A DNA stretch of 64,000 nucleotides, from assembly GCA_023055425.1 (NCBI GenBank), contig JALGPY010000003.1, positions 23,619,001-23,683,000 of the forward strand, written 5' to 3'. Every line of letters begins with the position of its first letter. Within the stretch, counting starts at the first letter, position 1. Origin of the DNA: Linanthus parryae. Lineage: Eukaryota; Streptophyta; Magnoliopsida; Ericales; Polemoniaceae. Shown piece by piece: positions 47,734 to 59,720 of this stretch. The translations under genes and the position numbers were made by a program. A model generated the notes under the pieces. The model did no database searches and was not told the origin of the DNA. It saw only the letters and a program-made list of their open reading frames with translations.

Positions 47734-50700
47734 GTGGCGTCCCTCGATCAAGGTTGATGTTGTTTATTCTTCACCCCACCTTATTCTCCTTAACTTGGAC
47801 TTGCAATTAGTAGGTCATTGCTTGGTGGGATTCATTTATGGACCACCGAACTTGAAGGATAGGGAAGGTTTTTGGATGGATCTTGACTTAAGAATCTGTC
47901 AAATAAACATTCCTCTCCTTTTAATGGGGGATTTTAACCAGATCCTCTCACCAAATGACAAAATGGGACCAAATAAAAATATAGATCAAGGGTCGGAGAT
48001 TTTACGTGATTACCTGGGGGGTGGGGTTTGATTGAAGTTAAAAATATAGGCCCTTGGTTTACTTGAACTAATAACATAACCAATTCAATGCCTACCTTTG
48101 AACGACTTGATAGGGCTTGGATTAACTTAGAGTGGCTGGATGCATTCCCACATAGTACCCAACAAAATATTGGCTTATACTCCTCTGATCATTACCCTGT
48201 CCTGCTTAATACCCAACTCAAAATTGTCTCAACTAGAAGGCTTTACAAGTTTGAAGCCTGGTGGACTCGTCATCAGGACTGTCATGAACTTGTTAAGTAC
48301 ATCTGGTCGCTTGAGATTCCTGGATCCCCCCTTTTCAAGCTACAACAAATTCTAAAGATAGGGGTCAAGTCTATGAGCCTTTGGTCTAAATGCAATGGAT
48401 CGTTGACGGCGCAGATTGAGGCTACCAGACGTGAAACTCTGCAGTATCAAAATCAATTGCCTGATCCATCTGATCTAGGGAATTTTCTTAAATCTAAGCA
48501 CACATTAGATCAACTTCTACTTGAAAAAGAGATTTATTGGGCGCAAAGAGCTCATTGTAAGTGGCTTAGGTATGGAGATAGAAACACAAAAAAAAATTCA
48601 TGTTTCCACCAAGATCAGAAGACATGAAATCATATTTGGGCCATTAAATCTGGGCAGGGCCATGACCTTACCAGCCAAGAGGACATTATGAAAGAATTCC
48701 TCTTGCATTATAAAGATACTTTCCCACCTGCTCATGACCATAGAGACAGTTGTGAATTCCCAAATTTGAATCAAATTGGAACCTCCTTGAAGCCTCTGCA
48801 AGTTTCTTACCTTCAAAAGCCCTTCACGGCTAGGGAGGTCACCCAAGCAGTTTTTTCAATGAGTCCCCTGAAAGCCCGGGGCCAGATGGCATTCCCCCTA
48901 TCTTCTTCCAGAAATTTTGGCCTACCATCTCCTCTTCTGTAATCACTGCTGTGCTTTCCTATCTTAACTCTGGTTTTATGCTTAGGGAAACAAACATAAC
49001 TATTGTTGTTCTAATTCCAAAGAAGGATAATCCAGAGTTAGTCCAGGACTTCAGGCCCATAAGACTCACCAACGTGATATACAGAATTATTTCAAAAGTT
49101 TTAGCAAATAGGATTAAACAAGTTATCTCTAGCATTGTCAGGGAGTCCCAATCTGGGTTTATTCCAGGAAGACTCATTCATGACAATTCAGCTATTGACA
49201 CTGACCTAATGCGTTTCATTACTAAATGAAATCATCCCAGCAATGAGGCTTTTGGTTGCCTGAAGATTGATATGTCAAAGGCTTTTGATAGGGTTAGGTG
49301 GGACTTCCTTCAACATACCATGAGGAGTTTTGGCTTCCCTAACTCTTTTATCAGACTTGTCATGGTATGTGTCACAACCTCCTCTCTTGCCATTAACATT
49401 AATGGCTCCCTTTCTGAATTCTTCACCCCAACCTGTGGTCTCAGACAAGGAGATCCTCTTTCTCCTTTCTTATTCATTCTCACTGCTGAACCTCTTTCAT
49501 GGGCTCTTATAAGAGCTGAGGAGGACAAGCTCATAACAGGAATCCACCACTCACCAAATGGGCCTTCTATCACACATCTGCAATTTGCAGATGACTCCAT
49601 CTTTTTCTTCAAGATTGAAGAACACTTAGGCCAGAACTTAAGGAAAAAATCTTTGAAGATTACTGCAACCAATCAGGACAGGCAATAAATTTTAATAAAT
49701 CTGGCTTAACTGTAAGCACAAACTTCTCTTTTCACACAAAAATGGTCCTCACTGCTCAGCTGAATATTAACATTAGGGATAGTTTGGGTCAATATTTAGG
49801 CTTACCACTGGAAGTGGGGGTCAGTACAGATTCTATTGTTACTCAAACCCTTAGCAAAATTGAGGACAGATGTGCAGGCTGGAAAGGCTGCTACCTTAAC
49901 AAGGCTGGCAGACTTACTCTTGTCAAATCTGTCCTTACGAGCCTCCTTATTTACCCTTTCTCTAATGTTAAGTTCCCAATTAAGAGCATTAGAAGAATCA
50001 ATCAAATCCTGGCTTCTTTCATTTGAAAAAGGTCTTCCAGTCAGAAGGGTTCCCACTTGATGGCTTGGAAGCATATGTATAGACCTTATGACATGGGGGG
50101 CTTGAATATTAAGTCTCCCTATCTTATGAATAAAGCTCTCTTGGATAAGCAAGCTTGGAGAATTGCTACTGATCGTAGCAGTTTAATCTCCAAGTACTGT
50201 AAAAGGAAAGATTTTCTTGATAGGAAATTTTTCAAAAAGCCTCCAAGGTCTGGACCAGCTTCTCTTCTGTCAGAAAATTAGTTAGCCAGGGGTTACAGAG
50301 GGATGTGGGAAATGGAACCTTGATTAGGGTTAAGCAGGATAAGTGGATACATGATACTCCTCCTCTGTCCTCTCTAAGTAGTCTCCAAATTGAGGAGGAT
50401 GAAAGGGTGGCTGACTGGATTTTCATTGATAGAACTGGCAGAAGGATTTGGAAAGATGAAAAACTTAGACAATTACCTGAGTGGCTTAGAAAGCAAATTG
50501 TTTCCATCCCCCTTGCTAGGACAAACCAACCAGACTCATACAAGTGGCCCTTCTCTTTATCAGGGGATTTCTCCGTGGCTACTGCTTATAAGAAATTGTT
50601 CAGATAGGATTTATGTGGTAAATTAGCAAGTGCTAAGTTTGAGGGGTGGAAGGGCCTCATTTTGAACTTCCCATGGAAATGCTTTTGGAAGATGAAACTT

Positions 50701-51747
50701 CCTTTTAAAATTCATTTCTTCCTTTGGCAAGCCTTAAATGATAAACTCCCAACAAATCTTAAGCTTAGTAAATTTAGAAACTCCCACCCCAATGTCTGTT
50801 CTCTTTTTAAATTACATGAAGAAAGTGTGGATCATCTTTTCCTCCGTTGTGCTTTTGTGAAGCCTCTTTGGTCCTTTTCTGACATTTCCATTCCTCATTA
50901 TTCCGGCTTAAAAGAATTACTTCTTAATATTCTTAATACCCCTGGCATGCAAGACTCTCCAAAGAAGGTCTGTTGGGTAGGAGCAATCACTTGGTCTACA
51001 TGGCTCTATAGAAATTCCCTAGTCTTCAACAAAGAAGACCATGATGCAAACTGTGACTTTCCCTCTTCCTTGTTTAGAGCCAAAGTGCTGGCGAGTCAAT
51101 TCCTTGAAGCCTGGATTCTACAAGGCAAAGAGCTGCATGACCAACATCTAGAAGTCAGGAGAAATGAGATTAGGTTTGGGAAAAGCTGCTGCAAAGAAGA
51201 AAAAATAGAGATTTTGGTCTGGACTTCCAAGAACAAGAAAAAGAAGACAGTCCATTGGTTTGCTCAAGTACATGAGAGGGTTCTCACTTTACAGAAAAAT
51301 CAGGCTGTTGGGGATTTTCCTAACATGATTTTGGATACAATTATTGATGTTGTTTGCTTCCTTCATGATAGAAATTTTAATCATTTCAAGGTTTTCATTA
51401 ACAGCTCCTGTGTTTACCATCTTCTTCAGCAGTTGCAAGAGCTCACGCAGGAGAAGGAATTGAGATGGCCCGGACTGTGGAAGAGAAAGCTGAAGGACTT
51501 CCAGATAATTAGCTCTTCCCTTTGCTGCTTATCATGTAATTTTCAGATGGAAAGTTTCAAGAACAAGTTTATGTAAATTATTTCTAGGTACTTATGTTTT
51601 AGCTAGGTTGGATGGGAAGAGGGTTTCAGACATTGCCCTTTGTTTTGGTTTGTGCTTTCCGTTTTGTATGCTTGGTTATCTATGAAATGTTCTCTTTCTT
51701 TTCAAAAAAAAAAAAAAGAAAACTTCTTTGTTTTAAAATTAATTCAT

Positions 51748-51815
51748 CTAGCGAGGTTCAAACCCGGGACCTCACTCACAGGATTCAAACGCTCCATAAC
51801 TGAGTCAGCACTCAT
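51748..51815 (-). other. tRNA-like (SINE head?) remnant
   Basis: On the minus strand tgactcagttatgg resembles a polymerase III A box and gggtttgaacctc a B box, about 35 bp apart. No SINE body or A-tail can be delimited, and it is not a foldable tRNA that I can demonstrate. Confidence 0.25.
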
Positions 51816-52055
51816 TTGCCTTTTTGATATATACTTAACTATGTATTTAATACACATGTAACTTTTGTGTACAAAAAATAGATAATGAAAATTATGTTTG
51901 AATAAGTAGTTAAGAGAGAGATTCTGGGAGATATGAAAGTATCTTATCCTTTATTAGCTGCAACTAAATAAACTTTTTAATATTTGTGTGTCGAGACATT
52001 TCTTAAGTTTGAATGGTTCTGTTCATATTTTTTTTAGGGAAAGATACCCTTAATT

Positions 52056-52056
<1 letters not shown>

Positions 52057-52112
<56 letters not shown>
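52057..52112. repeat. (TA)n microsatellite at the F-box promoter
   Basis: About 27 TA units ending 70 bp before the F-box ATG, so length changes would alter the core promoter region. Confidence 0.95.
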
Positions 52113-52117
<5 letters not shown>

Positions 52118-52182
52118 TACCGGAAGTCGCTTCCTCTTAGAAAAAAAGCATACAGAAGAAACCCTAACCAGAGAACGTGACG

Positions 52183-53424
52183 ATGGCCAAGTTGCCGACG
52201 GACCTTGAGGAAAACATACTCGTACGGTTGCCGGTGAAACCGCTTCTCTGTTTCAGGTGCGTATCTAAACAGTGGCTTGATCTCATTGACAGTAAAGATT
52301 TCATCAAATTGCATCTCAGCCGTTCCATCGAAACCAGAAATAATCGAAGGCTACTGATAGGCAGAGATGATTCACGTACTTGCTTTGTTAACGTGGACTC
52401 AAACGCTTCCTCTGTCATTATCGATCACCCACTGAACCAGAGGCACGAGTTTATGGGGTCCTGTAATGGTTTAGTCCTTCTGAATTGCTATACTACTCTT
52501 GTTGTGTGGAACCCCTTTACTAGAAAGTACAAGAAATTAATTAGTAGTAATATTGGATCCAACACTTACAAATTCAAAGCATATGGTTTTGGGTACGACT
52601 CCGTCCATGATGATTACAAGGTGGTGAGAATCATTCAAGATCTATACCGGGGATTCGACGACAATTTTAACTCACAAGTTAATGTTTACAGTCTAAAATC
52701 AAGCACGTGGCGTAGTATTGTTCGTCCCTTCACTTATTACCTCCCTTATTCTTCAATGTCTCGTGGTGTGTTTTGTGACGGGGCTATACATTGGCTTGTC
52801 TATGGCACTGATAACAGTCGGAATACTACTTTGATTGCTGCATTTGATCTTGCTTCTGAAGAATATCGGTTGGTGCCCCTGCCTAACACTGTCGGTAAGA
52901 AGTATAACAACTATGATATAAATTTAGCAGTATTAGAAGGTCGTCTCTGCTTATCTAGTTATCATGACAGAGAGAGTTATGATGTGTGGGTGATGCAAAA
53001 TTACGGAGTGAAAGAGACATGGATTAAGCTGCTTTCACTTGGTCCACCGCCATATGAACTATATAGTTTTCTGATTCCTTTGGCCTTTTCAAAGGACGGT
53101 ATAAAAGTTCTTTTGGTGCAAAGTTTCTGCAGCCCTATGTGGTTTGATCTTGAACGTAAGGTAGGCAACTTCGCTAATGTTGGTGGCCTTCCTAGCCCCC
53201 TCCGGATGGAGTTTGTTACACAAAGCCTTGTTTCACCGGAAACGTACCAGAAGCAAAGCTTCTGGAAACAAGCAAGCACAGGAGATAGGAGAATCAGGAA
53301 ACAAAGTGCTATGGGCAAATTTCTTTTAGTACTGAAGCAAATTCCCACCATGATAACCTTCTTAGGTTGGTGGACGTATAAGTTGACAAGCCAGATGAGA
53401 TCTCTTCGTAAATTAAAAGAATAA
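52183..53424 (+). CDS. F-box protein, CPR1/CPR30-like, intact single exon
   Basis: ATG 52183 is chosen over an upstream in-frame GTG. The 413-residue product has a complete F-box at residues 3-45 (LPTDLEENILVRLPVKPLLC, FRCVSKQWLDLIDSKDF), which binds SKP1 in an SCF ubiquitin ligase. An F-box-associated domain follows at ~85-320: GSCNGLVLLN, VVWNPFTRKYKKL, GFGYDSVHDDYKVVRI, VNVYSLKSSTWRSI, GAIHWLVYG, YDVWVMQNYGVKETW and PLAFSKDGIKVLLVQ. Length is normal for the family. It lacks the FLSxGFKLxL tail seen in the left cluster and instead ends with about 60 residues of basic sequence. The leader contains aaaccctaaccagaga, shared with the minus-strand F-box at 55.8 kb. Substrate unknown. Confidence 0.9.
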   Translation: MAKLPTDLEENILVRLPVKPLLCFRCVSKQWLDLIDSKDFIKLHLSRSIETRNNRRLLIGRDDSRTCFVNVDSNASSVIIDHPLNQRHEFMGSCNGLVLLNCYTTLVVWNPFTRKYKKLISSNIGSNTYKFKAYGFGYDSVHDDYKVVRIIQDLYRGFDDNFNSQVNVYSLKSSTWRSIVRPFTYYLPYSSMSRGVFCDGAIHWLVYGTDNSRNTTLIAAFDLASEEYRLVPLPNTVGKKYNNYDINLAVLEGRLCLSSYHDRESYDVWVMQNYGVKETWIKLLSLGPPPYELYSFLIPLAFSKDGIKVLLVQSFCSPMWFDLERKVGNFANVGGLPSPLRMEFVTQSLVSPETYQKQSFWKQASTGDRRIRKQSAMGKFLLVLKQIPTMITFLGWWTYKLTSQMRSLRKLKE

Positions 53425-53576
53425 ATAATACAATGAGGGACTTAGCTTCTCTCTTATTATTATTTTTTTTTCTTTTACATATGGCAATTCTTGGTTTGGG
53501 ACATTCCTCTTTAATTTGACAACAAGGTGGATTGACTATTTATGCTTGTTTATAACTCAGGATTTCATTTTGGGCG

Positions 53577-53662
<86 letters not shown>

Positions 53663-54395
53663 GTTACAGTGTTCTCTTTGTAGTTTAACAAAAAAATTGG
53701 TATCAGAAAACCATTGCACTCAAATGGTTCCCAATGGTTTTTTTTCCTTGCTCGGCCTGTAAAAATTCTCAAGTTTTATTTATTTCCCACATCTTATGTT
53801 ACAAGATTGGCTGGCATTGTTTACCAATCTCTCAGTCGATATAATTCTCACAGCACTGTAGACGCATATAACTGTTGACTTCCAACATCCTCTTATTTGA
53901 GATCTTCCAACATTCATTTGAGGTCACACCGCCCTACAAATTGTCGACCAACTTTAGTAGACAAATATCTCATGTTTCTACAAGGACTGCAATATGTTCA
54001 TATGTGAGTATAGTTTAGTCTACTTGATATGAGACGATGGGACGATGTTTTTCCATATCATCGCAATCCGGAATCATCAGCCCTAAATCATAGCTTAACA
54101 AAAAAATGAGAATTTGAGTGTGGCCTCCTTTCAAACTAATCAGTTGACACACAGAGGTACCGTGATTGGCTGAGGGCCTGAGGCACACCTTGCAATTTAC
54201 CTCCACAACTATTCCTGGACAGGGGGGTGGGGGACTCTTAGAATTCGGGTTCAACCTTTAAGATATGTTGAATGTGGTTCCAGTAATGGATTGCAAATAT
54301 TTGGGGTTGCACCATATACTTCCAACTTCCAAGAGATTTGGACCAAATAATGCAATAAGCTCCCGTGAAAAGAAGAGAGGCTTTGAAGGAGGGGG
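53425..54395. other. Intergenic, with a long ATT repeat
   Basis: Contains (ATT)n at 53577-53662 and otherwise AT-rich sequence. No gene recognised. Confidence 0.5.
53577..53662. repeat. (ATT)n microsatellite, about 28 units
   Basis: Uninterrupted ATT/TTA triplets. Confidence 0.95.
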
Positions 54396-54690
54396 TATCT
54401 TTGCATATGCAGCCTTCATAGAGGAAGTATGGATGTGTGGATGATGAAGTGCTATGGAGTCCAAGAGTGGTGCACTAAACTTATTTCGGTTGGTCCGCAG
54501 AAAGATGTTTACAAATGTGATGTCATAATTCCTTTGGGTTTGTCAAAGGATGGCACCAAAGTTATCTTGATGCAAATTAAATTGTAACAGGCTAATCTGG
54601 TATGGTAAATAGTGAACATGTTTGTGGTCAAGCCTTGAGATTATCAGGGAGAGGTTGTTATGAAAAGCTTTGTTAGCCTATGAGTGGAAC
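54396..54690 (+). pseudogene. F-box C-terminal fragment
   Basis: Reads YLCICSLHRGSMDVWMMKCY, GVQEWCTKLISVGPQKDVYK and CDVIIPLGLSKDGTKVILMQ, the second half of an F-box-associated domain. An extra A near 54580 gives a stop at 54585. The WYD-like block (LIWYG) follows in the next frame. There is no F-box or N-terminal half upstream. A matching N-terminal half lies 0.6 kb away on the opposite strand. Confidence 0.75.
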
Positions 54691-55202
54691 TAACGTTTAG
54701 AGGGAATCGGTGCAGAGGACGGAGAATAAGGTTTGAAAAACCAGATTGGGGAGAAAAGTACTAGTATGCTACAAGGCTTTTAAGTATCTTGAAATTATGT
54801 TTATTAGGGTATTTAAGCATTAGGCGTAGTCAAGTAAATTGCTTTGTATGTGATATTCTTAACGATAGTGGAATTGTAATTTCATGTTTTGCTGTCTGGT
54901 TGAATTAATGAAGGAAATCTGAAGTACATAGCTTCGCAAAATCATATGTATGTCTCTCAGTTCATGAGAATACAAACAAGCAACATGGACGTTTATTGCA
55001 GCAGACATATTTGGATGTGGTACTGTCATAAGCCTATAATGGGCACTTAGAAATTCTAATACCCCCGCATCCTTTGTATGTTAACTTGTTGGAATAAATG
55101 TTTACAAGAATTCATGTGTTAAGACCATTGTCAGCAACTGTTATTCTGTTGATTACATTGGTCCAATTACCTCTTCCTGAGCTACACTTGCAATGGTCTT
55201 GA
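54691..55202. other. No gene recognised
   Basis: AT-rich sequence between the two F-box halves. The breakpoint of the proposed inversion would lie here. Confidence 0.35.
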
Positions 55203-55805
55203 TCAACTGCAAATAAAACTTTTAGACGACACATCATGATACAGCGAGTGGTCGTTAACCACTTTTGTCCAGGAGTTGGTCTTTAGGCTGTAAACCTTAA
55301 CCTGTGTTGTGAGATCGATGTTGTTACCATAAAACTGAAGAATCCTCATGACTTTGTAATCATTGTGGATTGAATCATACCCCAAACCATAAGTGGTGGT
55401 GGTTGGCAACTTTTGGTGCTTTCTGGTGAAAGGATTCAGGATTGAAACATGGTAGATTTCTCTATCACTTACAAGTATGAGACCATCACATGAACCAAAA
55501 ACCAAGGGAAACCACAAGCCAGGGTTATCATCGAGTTTGACGGCGGCAACAAGTGGTGAAGAAGAAGAAGAATCCAACTTCGCCGTCGTCATGATCACGG
55601 AGTACAAACTGGATTTTTTGAAAGGGGCGCGTATTACTAGTTCGAGGTTTGGGTTGTCTATGAATCGTTTGAGATGCGATTTGGTGAAATAGGGGCTGTC
55701 AATTAGATCACACCAGGGTTTAGAAACGCCCATGAACCGTAGGATTGGCTCCACAGTCAATCGTGAGAGTATGCCGGCAACTATGTCTGCCAGAAGATGA
55801 GCCAT
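55203..55805 (-). pseudogene. F-box N-terminal half
   Basis: ATG 55805 (MAHLLADIVAGILSRLTVEP, ILRFMGVSKPWCDLIDSPYF) gives a full F-box at residues 1-45, followed by VFGSCDGLILVSDREIYHVS, ILNPFTRKHQKLP, YGLGYDSIHNDYKVMRILQF and VKVYSLKTNSWTKVV. The frame ends at 200 residues, about half the family length, exactly where the central block GxxHW would follow. The leader (gaaccctaaccagaga on the minus strand) matches that of the intact F-box gene at 52183. A truncated F-box protein could still bind SKP1, so a dominant-negative product is conceivable but unproven. Confidence 0.75.
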
Positions 55806-58769
55806 TTCTTTCTGTAGTCTCTGGTTAGGGTTCAATCGGACAAACGGCAATTAACGCTGTTGTCTTGTGTCCAACCCTCTGCTATACTGTTCAATATTAT
55901 CGGGCCGGCTCTAGCCTGACCCACCATGCATATTTGATGTAGAGTCCACGGAGAGCAATGATACCAACATCTACGTCCCAAATCAGTGAAATCACCCACA
56001 CCTCATCTAGATAACTTCACAATTATGTAAATCTATTTTCAGAATATTCATCAATATTGCAAATGTGAACATATAACAGTACATTTTCGTATCCAGAAAT
56101 AGTAGTAACAATTATAAAATTCCCTCTGATGTGAATTACTCGTATTTATGTAAGATTGTGTGATCTTACTCTGAATTGTACAAAAACAATTGTGGCATAT
56201 ATGTTTGTCTTGAGAGATTTTTTTTTTTTTAATCTTGAGAGATTCTTCTGCTCGGGGAAACTTGAGCTACATTCTGACTAACAAAAGATAATCATTCTAA
56301 TTTTTTTGCTAAAAGTACATGTAACAAATTATTTAACAGAGAAATCTGAACCGCCTCTGGCCACATACATGCTTCATTTAACGGCGAAGTGGAACCGCTG
56401 CACCGGCCGCGGAAGGCACTGTAAGCAGCAGTTTTGTTGATTTTTAAGGGGGTGGTCGCCTTTTTCAGCAATAATCCGTGTAGTAACATTACTACTTTCA
56501 TCATGTGTCTGCTGTATCTAGCTATACCTACACAATTCCTACCATGTGCAGGCTCATTTAACTCATTTCCACAACATTTGAGCAAAATAGCTCATTTAAT
56601 AGCATTTGAACAAAAAAAATAACAGGTGAAATACCGAATCCGCAAACAAAATGACAAAGTACCATATGTACTCTCGAACTTCAGGCTACTTAATAATACC
56701 TTCATTTATGAGAAATCCAACCACTAGTACAAGGTTTCAAACAAATCATTCAGTTAAACATACCTCAGCATAGATACATAAACATGTCCGGTGAACCAAC
56801 TAAACAACTTTCAACAAACCTTGAAACCTAATAAGTCCAAGAATCCAGTGAACCAACTACCTCAGCATAGATACATAAACATGTCGATCTAACTCAATCC
56901 TTCAAAAGCGCCAATAGCACGTTCAGACTACATGGACTTCACTAATGAGTAGCATAGCAGTTTAGCTAGAAGCACCAGATTTCTGCGCAACAGGGCCACC
57001 TCCTTTGATCTCCTCTTTCTGAAATCCAGAATCTGTAGTAAAACCCCAATATTAGAGGTGTGTATAGAAATGTGATAAAATGCATCTCTGATGGGTCAAA
57101 GCACTGCTTGGCTACAGATTGTGTAAACTTCGTCAAATGGGTTACTTTTGAGCCAAATGATACATTAAATGGATGAAAGAACGAAAATAAGATAGGCAAA
57201 AAATGAGTTCCTGTGCAGATAGTAGATCAAGCACTGTTTTTCCATTTTCAAACTAAGAAAAAGGACTGGAGACTTTGGCGGTCCTTCTAACTCTTCTTAT
57301 ATTCTACGATTTATTAAAGCTCATGCCAGCGACTACCTAAACGTATATTTACCATGTTGAGAATTATGCCACCTATGGTAAATAAGTCACAGTGCCTATC
57401 AAAAAACATATCCTATTCTCAAACACCAAAAGAAAAGTATCAACTACGAACGAATACATATACTGTAGCACTTCTCTTTCTTAATTCATTTGTTGAAACT
57501 CGAAAGCAATCGGCTACTTGTACGAAGATCGTCTCCAGTAGAAGCAAAACAGAAGAAAGTTGGTAGAAGTTTGTAAAAAAAGAGGCTGAAATGGAACAGG
57601 TAAAACACAAATCAGAAATTACACCCAGCCGAAGACAAACAGATAAGCTGGGAAAGACATATCTTCCTATTGTAAAAGGAGAAGGCAAGCTTACACTCAG
57701 TGGCCAAAACGTTAAAGGCAAAAGAGCCAACGTCACAACGTTACCCGCTCTGGCACACAAAGCGTTTATACTCTGGCACACAAAGCGTTTATACTTGGAA
57801 GTGGTTATTCGAATCTCGATAATGTAATTACACATCCTTCCTAAAATGTGGAAAGTTCCAAAGCACTGTATATTTAGAGGAATAAAGAGACGGTAGGGGT
57901 CTAAATTAAGAAAGGCTTGTTTTCAGTTCAGTTGAGAGAGAGTGTATGAGTTGTGACTCAGGAAACATACTGCACGGGATATTGCTTTAAGTGGCTATCA
58001 AAATTTTATGGATTCTGGCTAGATTATGAGATTTCTGGATTAACATAACCTATGAAGTGCCTACAAAGTTGAAATAGGTAAACAAAACATGTGGTTGAGC
58101 TAACAGCTAAATAAGGGACTGCAGTGACGGTTCCAAACACATCAATGGGCTTAAAATCTACTCTATTCTAAATATTTCCTTTTTTCAATAATACCTATAG
58201 TTCAAGCAAAATTATATAAATATTTTGTAATGTTTAAAGTCAGTGCCATCATAAGCTTTAACATCTCCTTAAAAAAGTAGTTGCGTGCTAACAAACCTCT
58301 TTCATATTTTCACTTTCCTACCCACAGAAACAAACCACCATCCTTCTAAATCCTGTAATTTCATTCCAAGTTTTACTCACTTTCCCAAGTCATTCAGACC
58401 ACATCTTAGATTTCGTTTGGCAGAATCTACAAAGGTAAAATATTAGAACCTGCAGATTTTAGAATTCAGTTATATATTTCACTTCATTTTCCTAGATTGA
58501 CATGATTTTCCTTTTTGTGAGCCTAAAACAATGTTAGAGACGGGGAGCACTTGAGCTGTCGAGCCATCCAAACCGGCCAACCCAACCCAATCTGAACCAT
58601 ACTTAGTGGTTACTCACTAGTTTGGTTGTAGTTTGAAATTATCCAGAACAGACAAGTCAGTTTTGTTCATGGTCATTTGAATTCAATCAACCCAACCCAA
58701 CCAAGATATGTATGAGTTACATGTTAATATCTTCAGAATTACGTTATTACCAATATATGTTCTATATTA
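55806..58769. other. Intergenic, no firm gene
   Basis: A 26-bp direct repeat (cctcagcatagatacataaa and on) lies at 56763 and 56860, and a 23-bp tandem duplication (ctctggcacacaaagcgttt) at about 57748-57793. On the minus strand near 56970-57030, a splice-acceptor-like tttcag precedes a short frame (KEEIKGGGPVAQKSGASS then stop). It could be a small last exon, but nothing else supports it. Confidence 0.35.
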
Positions 58770-59034
58770 CTTCTTCCGCCCGCAAGGACAGTCTGTTTTT
58801 TACACTGCGACTTTTTTTGAGACACGCAATTAATGCATCATATTCATGCTACAAGTTTTGACAGACTATTTCCACTATTATCACTGATTTTGCTTTATTC
58901 AAGACTAGGTGCATTGAATATGAATGGGTAGTATTGGAACTTCATTATATTTTTAACATTGAAAATATAAGTGAATGACTATTTTTGGACAGATCAAAAT
59001 GAAAGTATTGACTGTCTCTGCGGGACGGAGGGAG
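58770..59034. mobile_element. Stowaway-type MITE
   Basis: The left end cttcttccgcccgcaaggac and the right end tgcgggacggagggag are inverted copies with mismatches, flanked by TA (58768-58769, 59035-59036). 265 bp, no coding capacity. Confidence 0.8.
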
Positions 59035-59179
59035 TACTTCCTCTGTTCCACATATCTCTCTTCCCACTTTCCGTTTTCGGCCGTTATGCTCTTTCTTCGC
59101 ACTTACCCAATTTGGAACGTTTAAGAATTCCATTTCATTTAGTGAAAATTTTGGCCTTATACTAATCGAACCCATTTCA

Positions 59180-59720
59180 CTAATTTACCAAGCCCACTAT
59201 TAAAACCCAACCCAAAACAAAACTAAAAATGCAAACCCAACCCACAAGATCCAACCTTAACCAATACACCCCACCGATACAGACACACTCTCATTCTCAC
59301 GTTATTCTCTCTCACTCTTGCTCTTCCCCAATTCCTCTGTCGCCACTTCCTCTCTCCACCAACCCAAGATCGGTGATTTGAACAGAGTGTAGATCGGAGC
59401 ACAGAAACCTTCGATCATGAACAATAATCTTTGTTCCACCTCTTCTCGAATCCGATTTGGTAGGTTTTTTCTGGGTTTCTAGTTTGGTGACGAACCCTAG
59501 TTCATTACCGAATTGTCTAATAGAAACCCTAGTCAGTCTACTATGCCGTCGATGGACATGAGACCGAGAGCCATGGCTATGACTACTTTTCAGATATAGA
59601 GGAGTTTTACCGCTCGATTGGGATCTACATGAATTCTGAAAATGAACGCCTTGACTACTACCATTCATTAGGAACCTTCTTTCCGGCTGTGTTGTCGCTT
59701 ACATTGAATGAGTGATTTCA
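59180..59720 (+). other. Gene-like 5' region, identity unknown
   Basis: A CT-rich leader (59285-59345) precedes ATG 59418 (MNNNLCSTSSRIRFG) and a possible donor gtaggt at 59460. A second open stretch (about 59540-59712) reads YFSDIEEFYRSIGIYMNSEN and ends in a stop. I do not recognise either. It may be the first exons of a small gene or of a decayed element. Confidence 0.25.

Larger units (their letters stand above)
37745..51576 (+). pseudogene. LINE ORF2 (endonuclease, reverse transcriptase, zinc finger), interrupted and decayed
   Basis: ATG 37745 overlaps the ORF1 stop (ATGA). The apurinic-type endonuclease reads WSCRGLGQRP and FLFLSETK, then, after the Athila insertion, LLLMGDFNQIL and SSDHYPVLL. 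Reverse transcriptase follows with VVLIPKKDNPELVQDFRPIR, SGFIPGRLIHDN, KIDMSKAFDRVRWDFL, CGLRQGDPLSPFLFIL and the catalytic QFADDSIFF (about 49578-49614). Later blocks are GWKGCYLNKAGRLTLVKSVL and the zf-RVT region (FWKMKLPFKIHFFLWQALND to LFLRC). The last about 130 codons have no obvious RNase H motif. Breaks include a frame change near 48015, stops at about 48073, 48625 and 49227, and several more. It reverse-transcribed LINE RNA at the nick when active; this copy is dead. Confidence 0.88.

Noticed and set aside
51748..51815. Functional tRNA gene on the minus strand
   Set aside because: A-box and B-box-like motifs are present, but I cannot fold acceptor and anticodon stems. Listed only as a weak SINE-like remnant.
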